DNA from: an uncultured Pelagibacteraceae bacterium
GTDB lineage: Bacteria; Pseudomonadota; Alphaproteobacteria; Pelagibacterales; Pelagibacteraceae
Length of the DNA stretch: 64,000 bases
Assembly (NCBI GenBank): GCA_902542235.1
Contig: CACBTT010000004.1
Location: 1 to 64,000 of the forward strand
Direction: 5' to 3'
Below, in pieces: positions 41,467 to 47,681 of this stretch. The notes under the pieces were generated by a model. It did no database searches, was not told the origin of the DNA, and was given only the letters and a program-made list of their open reading frames with translations. Every line of letters starts with the position of its first letter. The first letter of the stretch is position 1. Both the position numbers and the translations under genes were made by a program.

Positions 41467-41496
41467 ATATATTAATAATAATATTCTATCTCTTTA

Positions 41497-41518
41497 ACGT
41501 CTAGTCTACGTCTAGTTA
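41497..41518. repeat. inner X-type phased repeat 1 of element 2
   Basis: Adjacent 11-bp units ACGTCTAGTCT and ACGTCTAGTTA. The left flank (TATCTCTTTA after an ATTAATAATAATATTC run) matches the flank of inner X2. The right flank (TCCTATAATATCC) matches the left-end type seen at 35575 and 38937. It therefore looks like a hybrid of a right-end and a left-end site, as expected if recombination fused two elements here. It lies between the 831- and 319-residue genes. Confidence 0.65.
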
Positions 41519-41578
41519 TCCTATAATATCCTATTTAATACCTGATTTTTTTCTAACATTGTTTAAAATCAATTTATA

Positions 41579-42538
41579 TTAAAGTTTGTTACAATTATAA
41601 CCTAAATTTATTAAGTTTAATTGATTGCATTGATCTGCAAATCTTATTTCATCTATATACAAAATTTGAACTGTTGAAGCTTCCTCATAATTCCATTTAG
41701 TTTTCACTTTTTTTCCTTTAGCTTTTATTTGATTTGCTCTTGGCTGATAAATACCAAAATTTGTTGATGAGAATGATGAGTTTCCTGGCATTTTATTTTC
41801 CATATTAATAATTTTTTTTCCGTTAACCCACATGAGTAAACTTTTCTTATTAGGTGTATGCACTATTACATCTATCCACTTTCCCAAGTGATTAGAAAAA
41901 TGTTTTAAATCAAAAAAAGGTGGATCGTGATATTTTTCACTTATTTTTCTACAAATATTTTTTCCTAGAAGTTTTTTACTAATTTTAACGCACTTATTGT
42001 CGTGAAGAAAACTTCTTAACTCTACATTTACAATTCCTTCAGGTGAGATACCCATTCTATAATGTGCACCTTTGCTTTTTCTATGTATTTGATTGAATAT
42101 AAGTGGCGTATTTGAATGAATATAATTTTTAGGGATTAATACAGAAAATGAAAGCCATTTACTTCCCCAATCTCGATACTTAGTTCCTATAAAAACTCGT
42201 CGTGCTCCCTCATAGCAATTGTTAAAGTTGTTTTTGCTATCATTAGATTTCTTGTATATCCCACAATCACCTGGATGACTTTCAAATTTAATAGAGATAT
42301 TATCTTCTCTTGAAATCTCATCTGTGATTTTCAAACAGTGATCAGGTCCTTTACCTTTCTGCCAGCAAGCATCCCAATGGTTCATTCTCAATTGTTTTCC
42401 ATCAAGAACACTTTCAGGTAAATTAATTAAACGCGAATTACCACTACTTTTACCTCCAGATAATTCTTTCCACACTACTGGATCTGCATATGAATAATTT
42501 AAAAAGAGAAAAAATAATAAAAATAAAAATTTTTTCAT
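41579..42538 (-). CDS. secreted polysaccharide-lyase-like protein (island paralogue)
   Basis: 319 residues with a signal peptide (about 1-18, ending NYSYA). The mature part has the jelly-roll pattern of the PF14099-like lyases: HPGDCG near 91-96, a CYEGARR run in the position of the paralogue's FRERSE, WLSFSVLIPK, FNQIHRKSKG, LGKWIDVIVH, LLMWVNGKK, FGIYQPR and a C-terminal ILYIDEIRFADQC. It is clearly related to the 4113-5030 gene but quite diverged. The substrate is not readable from the sequence. It is bracketed by the ACGTCTAG-type X repeats, so it may have been the sole cargo of a small ancestral element. Confidence 0.7.
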   Translation of the reverse strand: MKKFLFLLFFLFLNYSYADPVVWKELSGGKSSGNSRLINLPESVLDGKQLRMNHWDACWQKGKGPDHCLKITDEISREDNISIKFESHPGDCGIYKKSNDSKNNFNNCYEGARRVFIGTKYRDWGSKWLSFSVLIPKNYIHSNTPLIFNQIHRKSKGAHYRMGISPEGIVNVELRSFLHDNKCVKISKKLLGKNICRKISEKYHDPPFFDLKHFSNHLGKWIDVIVHTPNKKSLLMWVNGKKIINMENKMPGNSSFSSTNFGIYQPRANQIKAKGKKVKTKWNYEEASTVQILYIDEIRFADQCNQLNLINLGYNCNKL

Positions 42539-42566
42539 ATATTAATAATAATATTCTATCTATCTA

Positions 42567-42599
42567 ACGTCTAGTTTACGTCTAGTTTACGTCTAGTTT
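42567..42599. repeat. inner X-type phased repeat 2 of element 2
   Basis: Three perfect tandem copies of the 11-bp unit ACGTCTAGTTT, 28 bp upstream of the 319-residue gene start. The right flank (AAGAAAATTTATT) matches the right-end type seen after 43997. The 76 bp from here to the inner Y pair match the equivalent interval at the element's right end (73 bp). It also overlaps the 3' end of the truncated 64-codon reading frame. Confidence 0.75.
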
Positions 42600-42776
42600 A
42601 AGAAAATTTATTATACATATTTTCAAATAATAATAGGTTAAGGTTTTATTAAAATTTAGGATTTGATGGGATTTAAGACTGTATGAGACTGGAAAAGATA
42701 TATCTTTAGATTTAACTTTTGCTTCAGCAGATAAACATAAAAATATGCTAAATAAAGTTAAAAGAATTTTTTTCAT
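42582..42776 (-). pseudogene. truncated secreted-protein gene (signal peptide remnant)
   Basis: A 64-codon frame that starts 3 bp after the amidohydrolase stop. Residues 1-20 form a good signal peptide (MKKILLTLFSIFLCLSAEAK). From about residue 28 on, the frame simply reads through the Y pair (PVSYSLKS) and the X repeats in reverse, ending by chance. It looks like the 5' end of a second gene of the amidohydrolase operon whose remainder was lost when the neighbouring module joined here. A functional 64-residue product is unlikely. Confidence 0.65.
42676..42695. repeat. inner Y-type phased repeat of element 2
   Basis: Two units with a 10-bp pitch, AGACTGTATG and AGACTGGAAA, preceded by ATGGGATTTA exactly as at the right end of element 2 (44061-44070). 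The expected third unit and the tRNA half 48 bp on are missing; coding sequence of the truncated gene begins here instead. This marks a deletion scar. Confidence 0.65.
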
Positions 42777-42779
42777 TTT

Positions 42780-43946
42780 TTATTGTTTGCCAACAATTAA
42801 AGGTTGATTAAGATTAATTTTAAAAAGTTTAGCTGCATTTTTATATGCAATCTTTTCTTGTACATCTGGGCTTAAAGATCCAATCATCAAACGAACATGC
42901 TTCATATAGTGTTCAACAAAAACATCATGTGCTGGGCTTTTACCTAATTTATGATCAGAACCAAAAAAATATCTATCGGAATATTTTTCCATCGATTTTG
43001 CCCAAACCTCATGTAATTTAAATCTATAATCATTTGGGATGTGCAAATCCTCAAAGCCCCAAAGAGAAGACCAATGAAATGCTATTTTCCAGTCAGTATA
43101 TGTATTAGGACAATAATCAAAAATTTCTTCAAGGTCTTTTGTTGGCATCATTCCTGTATGAGCTATCACAATTTTTGCGTTGGGGTATTTTTCACATTTT
43201 TTTTTATAAAAATTTTTAAACTCTGTTAATCTATCTATCCCATCTATTTCATGAAAAGGCTCCAGGTGTAAATTAATCGGCATACGGTGTTCATTGACAA
43301 ATTCGAACGCCTTATCAATAATTGGGTGCTTAAGATCTAAATCTAATTGCGGTTGATACCCACCATAAGGGGGATTTTTTTTCTTTTTATTATAGTGAAC
43401 TAGTCCAGCTTCTCCCAATCCATAACATTGTCCTTTTTTAAATCTTTTAATAGTTTCTTTAAACTCTTTATTAACTTCTGAGTTCTTATATTTTTTTTTA
43501 TTTGCTGACATTCCAATAAAATTGGAATGACAATTAGTTAAAACATTCTGATGCTCTGCAGCAAAATCATAATAATAATTCCAATTATCTTCTGATTTGT
43601 AAGTATTTGGAGTTCCCATAATTACAGACATAAAAACATTTGCCTTATTTGTTAACATTGGCAAATCTTCTATAAAATACTCAGTACCTATATCTAAAGC
43701 TCTTCCGGTGGATTTTCTAGGATGTGCATGACCATCTATTATAGCTCCTAAATAAGGTTTATTTGTATCTCTTACCTCAAGATTATTAAGTTTATAACTG
43801 TCTAAAAGTTTTTTTGCTTCTTCACGACTTTCAGTTTTTCCAAACATAATTCTTTCATAAGCCCAGTGATCGAATCTATAGTGTTCGTCAAAACTGTTGG
43901 CAAACGTTGGTAAAATTAAAAAAATAAATAACAAAATTTTTTTCAT
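42780..43946 (-). CDS. secreted amidohydrolase-family (TIM-barrel) protein
   Basis: 388 residues with a signal peptide (about 1-18, ending FANS). The metal-dependent amidohydrolase (PF04909-like) pattern is visible: DGHAHPRK at 71-78 (H73 and H75 as metal ligands), GLGEAGLVHY, INLHLEPFHE (third His), KIVIAHTGMM (fourth His) and FFGSDHKLG (catalytic Asp). It is therefore likely an active hydrolase or decarboxylase acting in the periplasm, but the substrate is unknown. It is the first gene of element 2 as read from the displaced native tRNA promoter at 44174-44201. X repeats begin 30 bp upstream of its start. Confidence 0.72.
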   Translation of the reverse strand: MKKILLFIFLILPTFANSFDEHYRFDHWAYERIMFGKTESREEAKKLLDSYKLNNLEVRDTNKPYLGAIIDGHAHPRKSTGRALDIGTEYFIEDLPMLTNKANVFMSVIMGTPNTYKSEDNWNYYYDFAAEHQNVLTNCHSNFIGMSANKKKYKNSEVNKEFKETIKRFKKGQCYGLGEAGLVHYNKKKKNPPYGGYQPQLDLDLKHPIIDKAFEFVNEHRMPINLHLEPFHEIDGIDRLTEFKNFYKKKCEKYPNAKIVIAHTGMMPTKDLEEIFDYCPNTYTDWKIAFHWSSLWGFEDLHIPNDYRFKLHEVWAKSMEKYSDRYFFGSDHKLGKSPAHDVFVEHYMKHVRLMIGSLSPDVQEKIAYKNAAKLFKINLNQPLIVGKQ

Positions 43947-43975
43947 TATTAAAATTATATTATTTCATCTCTTTA

Positions 43976-43997
43976 GTTTCTAGTTAATTTCTAGTTT
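43976..43997. repeat. X-type phased repeat, right end of element 2
   Basis: Adjacent 11-bp units GTTTCTAGTTA and ATTTCTAGTTT, preceded by CATCTCTTTA. It matches the left-end unit of the same element (38915-38936) better than the inner sites. The interval to the Y trio at 44071 is 73 bp, against 75 bp in element 1. Confidence 0.7.
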
Positions 43998-44070
43998 GGT
44001 AGAATTTATAATTCATATTGCAATAAAAATAATTAAAGTTTTTTTAAAATTTAGAATTTAATGGGATTTA

Positions 44071-44100
44071 AGACTATATGAGACTGTGTGAGACTATAAA
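44071..44100. repeat. Y-type phased repeat, right end of element 2
   Basis: Three units with an exact 10-bp pitch, AGACTATATG, AGACTGTGTG and AGACTATAAA. The first starts 48 bp before core C, the same distance as in element 1. Confidence 0.75.
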
Positions 44101-44118
44101 TTTACTCTACCCTATGTT

Positions 44119-44157
44119 TTTTAAGTCCTTTGTGTCTACCAATTTCACCACGAGGGC
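44119..44157 (-). repeat. att core copy C (original chromosomal tRNA-Leu 5' half)
   Basis: The 39-bp repeat identical to copies A and B. What follows on the right differs from the element-type segment and holds a better promoter, ending at the stop of the 44202-45494 gene. I read this as the original 5' half of tRNA-Leu, displaced 8.7 kb from its 3' half by the insertions. Confidence 0.88.
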
Positions 44158-44173
44158 TTTTATAAAGTTCATC

Positions 44174-44201
44174 GTTATATATATTAAAATTTATATCTCA
44201 A
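44174..44201 (-). promoter_or_regulatory. native tRNA-Leu promoter, now facing element 2
   Basis: Minus strand: TTGAGA (44196-44201), a 16-bp spacer and TATAAC (44174-44179), ending 16 bp before the tRNA 5' half. It is a better match to consensus than the element-borne version. It now reads through the tRNA fragment into element 2, whose first gene starts at 43946. Confidence 0.55.
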
Positions 44202-45494
44202 CTATATTAAATTGTATTGATATTCTCTAGCTTCAATTATTTCTTTTTGTAAATTTAGCTCAACATCGTCTAATCTTATAAATTGATCTTTCATTATATC
44301 ATTCTTTAAGATTGCATTTTCAGTGTATCCCATAGGTAAAATTCTTTCTTGTTTAGATCTTTTGGATGAAATCAACCTTCCCCTTGCACAATAACCCCCT
44401 TCTCCATCAAGTTTTTGACCTACTTTTAAATCTTTTTTTGCGACACTAGCTATTTCAGCATTAAAATTTTTTGTGTGACCTGTAGCCTTATTATCAAGCA
44501 CTATGGAATAAATTGATTGAGCTAATTCTAATCCAATATAATGATAAGGTCTCCATATAGCTGAATAACTTCCGGAGGAGTCTGTTACCATTCCGTAATC
44601 TTTGAAACAGTTTTTTACATACTCATTTTGAGCTTTAATAACAATATACACTCCCCATCTAAGATCATTGGGTATATCTTTTTTATCTAAATCAATGCTT
44701 GAGATAACTTCAACTTGACCAGAGTGGTCTAATAGACCACCTTCAGACTTTGGAATTAATTTTTTGGCAATTTCATAAACTCCAATTGGAGGATATGTTA
44801 ATCCACTATTTGGGCATTTTAAGTCTGTAGCATTACTAACAGCACACATTTCTATTGATGATTTATCCCCACATAAAAAACTATTAAACATTTTAGGATT
44901 CATCCCAGATTCATTTTCAGCTCTTTCTTTAGTTAAACCATAGTGTCCCCAAACAGTTTCTGGTGTCGAATATTCAAATGATGGATGATATTTTGTTCCT
45001 TTACCTGCGCATACAACTTCAAAACCATTCAATTTTGCCCATTCAATTTGTTCTAATATTAATGATGGTTGATCACCATAAGCCATTGAACAGATAACAT
45101 TATTTTTTTTGGCTAAATCAGATAAGTATTTTCCACACAAAACATCTGCCTCGACATTTACCATTATTACATGTTTTTTATTTTCTATTATTTTTTTTGC
45201 GTGAATGGTGCCAGAAATAGGATTCCCTGTAGCCTCGATATATACATCGATTTCTCTATCTAAAACTTTGTCTAAATTATCTGCAAAATTAATCTTTTGT
45301 ATAGTTTCACTAGATAATCCACTATTTAAACAATTTTTTTTTGCTCTCTCAATATCAAGCTCTATGATTGAATCTAAAATGATTTTGTTTAATTGATTAT
45401 ATTGAGCGAGAAACATTGAAACAAATTTCCCACAACCAACAAAAGCAACTCTAATTGGTTTTTTTAAATTTTGAAGTTTAGTATATAAATACAC
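44202..45494 (-). CDS. homoserine-dehydrogenase-like oxidoreductase with SAF domain
   Basis: 430 residues. The N-terminal Rossmann fold has VAFVGCGKFVSMF near residues 17-29 and EATGNPISG near 88-96, as in the NAD-binding part of homoserine dehydrogenases. The C-terminal part (about 370-395) has the SAF-type strand KDLKVGQKLDGEGGYCARGR. The combination is known in alphaproteobacteria but the substrate is not settled; classical homoserine dehydrogenase lacks the SAF part. The start codon is GTG, and no in-frame ATG lies before the Rossmann motif. It is the last gene of the co-oriented set from 47659, 4 bp after azlD. Confidence 0.7.
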   Translation of the reverse strand: MYLYTKLQNLKKPIRVAFVGCGKFVSMFLAQYNQLNKIILDSIIELDIERAKKNCLNSGLSSETIQKINFADNLDKVLDREIDVYIEATGNPISGTIHAKKIIENKKHVIMVNVEADVLCGKYLSDLAKKNNVICSMAYGDQPSLILEQIEWAKLNGFEVVCAGKGTKYHPSFEYSTPETVWGHYGLTKERAENESGMNPKMFNSFLCGDKSSIEMCAVSNATDLKCPNSGLTYPPIGVYEIAKKLIPKSEGGLLDHSGQVEVISSIDLDKKDIPNDLRWGVYIVIKAQNEYVKNCFKDYGMVTDSSGSYSAIWRPYHYIGLELAQSIYSIVLDNKATGHTKNFNAEIASVAKKDLKVGQKLDGEGGYCARGRLISSKRSKQERILPMGYTENAILKNDIMKDQFIRLDDVELNLQKEIIEAREYQYNLI

Positions 45495-45498
45495 AGGT

Positions 45499-45816
45499 CT
45501 ATCTTAATAAGAAAAAAATAATAAACCAATAAGATAATAATCCTGAAACAATAGTGGCGATTACACTCCTTGAGTAAAATCCAACAACCAAAGCAACAAT
45601 TGCACCATAAATTTTTGGATCTGTGATTTCTACAAACGAACCAAAATCATTAAAAAAAATACCAGGAAATATTATTGCTGGAAATACAGCTGCTGGAACA
45701 TAATTAAGAACTTCTTTAACTTTTGTTCCAAGCATTTCTCTATCAATTAAAGCGACCATGGCCATCCTTGAAAAATAAGTAACAATTCCAGAAATAATAA
45801 TTGATAACCAGGTCAT
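45499..45816 (-). CDS. azlD: AzlD-family membrane protein (branched-chain amino acid export partner)
   Basis: 105 residues with about three to four hydrophobic helices. The family pattern YVPAAVFPAIIFPGIFF is near residues 39-55, and WLSIIISGIVTYFSRM is at the N-terminus. It overlaps azlC by 4 bp, the standard AzlC-AzlD pair (as in YgaZ/YgaH), which together form an exporter for branched-chain or related amino acids. Substrate is inferred from the family only. Confidence 0.87.
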   Translation of the reverse strand: MTWLSIIISGIVTYFSRMAMVALIDREMLGTKVKEVLNYVPAAVFPAIIFPGIFFNDFGSFVEITDPKIYGAIVALVVGFYSRSVIATIVSGLLSYWFIIFFLLR

Positions 45817-46499
45817 TTTTTAAACCTCAACATTATAAAAGCGGCAATTAGAGCAACTATAGGAGATAATATTATGTAAGATTTAAATGGAGCATTAAAT
45901 AAAATTAATGATGCAAATCCAGATACCAACATCACAAAAACATGATCTAATTTTCTTAAGTCATTTACAATAATCGCTAAAAAAGTAAGAGGGATCGCAA
46001 ATTTTAAACCCAATTCATCAGGAATAAATGATCCCAATATAATTCCACTAATTGTGGATAACTGCCAACAAAACCAAAGTGTTATTCCTGTACCAAGGAC
46101 ATAATAGTGTGGATTAGATAAATTTTTATTCTGTTTTATGTATTTGTTAGACTCTGCAAAACCTTGGTCTACAATAAAATACGATATAAATAATTTTTTA
46201 ATAAAGCTCAGTTTTTCTAAATACTCAGATAAAACTGCCCCATATAATAAATGTCTAGAGTTTATTACTCCAACTGATGTAATAGCCACCAATGAGGAGG
46301 CTCCACCAGACAAAAGTTGCATAAATATTATCTGTGAAGCACCACCAAAAATGATCAAAGAAGTTGCATAAACTAAAATTGGATCAAAACCTAATTCAAC
46401 GCCTATAGCTCCGGTTATAATTCCAAAAGGAATTACTGATAACATATGAGGTAAAACAGCAACTATACCTTTAAAAAATATTTTTGATTTTGAAAGCAT
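45813..46499 (-). CDS. azlC: AzlC-family branched-chain amino acid exporter subunit
   Basis: 228 residues with about five to six membrane helices. Family motifs seen: LPHMLSVIPFGIITGAIGVE near residues 16-35, FGGASQIIFMQLLSGGAS near 51-68, and NSRHLLYGAVLSEYL near 80-94. It lies 3 bp downstream of the gamma-glutamylcyclotransferase-like gene and overlaps azlD by 4 bp. Confidence 0.9.
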   Translation of the reverse strand: MLSKSKIFFKGIVAVLPHMLSVIPFGIITGAIGVELGFDPILVYATSLIIFGGASQIIFMQLLSGGASSLVAITSVGVINSRHLLYGAVLSEYLEKLSFIKKLFISYFIVDQGFAESNKYIKQNKNLSNPHYYVLGTGITLWFCWQLSTISGIILGSFIPDELGLKFAIPLTFLAIIVNDLRKLDHVFVMLVSGFASLILFNAPFKSYIILSPIVALIAAFIMLRFKK

Positions 46500-46502
46500 T
46501 AA

Positions 46503-46907
46503 TTAAAAATTCACTAAAGCTTTTTTGAGAAATTTTTTATCTAATTTACAATCTTTATAGCCCTGCTTAACAACGTTTAGATATCTTTCTGTGGGATATC
46601 TAAAAATTGTTTTTTTAGGCATGATATAAGTCATCACAGTATTGTTGTAATACTTAAAATACATTTTTTTATAAAGAATTGGATAATCTTCATAAATATC
46701 AAGTTTTTTTTCATCACTTTTTGATATCTCGTACAAACCACCAGGGACAATGGAATTTTTTTTCTTTTCTATATCTGCTGCACGATACTTGCTTCTAAAA
46801 TTAAGTGTATATCCTTTTAAATTTATCTTTTTAATAAATTTGGAATCTTTACATCTTCTTTTCATTTGAAAATGATTTAGATTACTTCCGTAAGCAAAAT
46901 AAAGCAT
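46503..46907 (-). CDS. gamma-glutamylcyclotransferase-like protein
   Basis: 134 residues. The GGCT/AIG2 fold motif YFAYGSNL is at residues 3-10, with the expected acidic residue in GGLYEISKSDEKKLDIYEDY near 56-75. Such enzymes release 5-oxoproline from gamma-glutamyl peptides. The specific substrate is unknown. It lies between the CinA-type gene (2-bp gap) and azlC (3-bp gap), so it is probably in one operon with them. Confidence 0.8.
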   Translation of the reverse strand: MLYFAYGSNLNHFQMKRRCKDSKFIKKINLKGYTLNFRSKYRAADIEKKKNSIVPGGLYEISKSDEKKLDIYEDYPILYKKMYFKYYNNTVMTYIMPKKTIFRYPTERYLNVVKQGYKDCKLDKKFLKKALVNF

Positions 46908-46909
46908 AA

Positions 46910-47659
46910 TTATCTCTCGACTATTTCAATTTCTTTATCTTTAACAAACTTAAGTATTTCTGAATTACATTTATCAATTTTTGTTTTATCTACTGATCTG
47001 ACAACAATTGATACCCCTAATTTTCCAGCTTTAAAAAAAGGATAACTTCCAATTTCAACTTCAGTATTATTATTTTGGACCTCTGTTAAAGATTTAGCTA
47101 TTTCACTCTCAACGGTTCTTAAATTAATTGTTTCACTCAATATTGGCTCCCCTCCAACCAAAAGGTTATTTAAACTTCCAAGCATAGCTTTCATAATTGA
47201 TGGAACTCCTGGAAGACAAAATACATTTTCAACATAAAAGCCAGGCGCACCACTTGATGGATTTAAAATTAAATTAGCGCTAACAGGCATTTTAGCCATC
47301 TTTTGTCTACCTTCATTAAATTCTCCTGGCTTATAATAATTTTCTAGTATTGAAAAAGCATCTTTATGAAAGCCGTATTCAATATTAAATGCTTTAGAAA
47401 CAGATTCTGCTGTAATATCATCATGAGTGGGCCCTATTCCTCCTGTAGTAAATATATATGAATATTTTTTTCTCAGTTCATTAACTGTATTTATTATAAT
47501 ACTTTCATCATCAGGAATTACTCTAACTTCTGCAACAGGTATGCCTAATGAATTTAACCAAATTGCCAATGTGCTTGTATTAACGTCTTGTGTTCTTCCA
47601 GAAAGAACTTCATTACCGATAATTAAAATACCAGCATTTATCTCTTTTTTATTTTGCAT
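46910..47659 (-). CDS. CinA/MoaB-type molybdopterin-binding domain protein
   Basis: 249 residues. It consists of the MoCF-biosynthesis (COG1058) domain, with IGNEVLSGRTQDVNTS near residues 13-28, TTGGIGPTHDDITAESVSKA near 71-90 and VFCLPGVPSIMKAM near 146-159. It lacks the C-terminal nicotinamide-nucleotide amidase domain of full-length CinA, so the standalone N-domain is probably a pyrophosphatase or of unknown role. It is divergent from sfsA with 22 bp between. Confidence 0.82.
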   Translation of the reverse strand: MQNKKEINAGILIIGNEVLSGRTQDVNTSTLAIWLNSLGIPVAEVRVIPDDESIIINTVNELRKKYSYIFTTGGIGPTHDDITAESVSKAFNIEYGFHKDAFSILENYYKPGEFNEGRQKMAKMPVSANLILNPSSGAPGFYVENVFCLPGVPSIMKAMLGSLNNLLVGGEPILSETINLRTVESEIAKSLTEVQNNNTEVEIGSYPFFKAGKLGVSIVVRSVDKTKIDKCNSEILKFVKDKEIEIVER

Positions 47660-47681
47660 ATGTAAATATAAGTAAATTTAT

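Larger units (their letters stand above)
38793..44118. mobile_element. tRNA-Leu element 2 (about 5.3 kb, composite, secreted-protein cargo)
   Basis: Bounded by tRNA half copies B and C. It carries an 831-residue secreted protein, a polysaccharide-lyase-like protein, a truncated signal-peptide gene and a secreted amidohydrolase, all on the minus strand. The outer X repeats (38915-38936 and 43976-43997) share the unit GTTTCTAGTT. Two inner X sites (41497-41518 and 42567-42599) share a different unit, ACGTCTAGT, and bracket the lyase-like gene. An internal Y pair follows the second. I read this as two or three ancestral elements fused, or one nested in another. No recombinase gene is present. 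Confidence 0.7.

Noticed and set aside
35553-43997. X arrays as PhoB/OmpR-type operators upstream of cargo genes
   Set aside because: Not excluded, because several X sites lie 20-35 bp upstream of start codons and such regulators bind 11-bp direct repeats. But X sites also occur beyond the 3' ends of cargo, matched in pairs per element, and at fixed positions relative to the tRNA half, which fits recombination better.
38793-44157. The tRNA half copies as a CRISPR-like array
   Set aside because: Only three copies, kilobases apart, identical to a tRNA; no regular spacers and no cas genes apart from a generic Cas4-like nuclease fold.
35430-44157. The island as a prophage remnant
   Set aside because: No capsid, terminase, portal, lysis or replication genes are seen.
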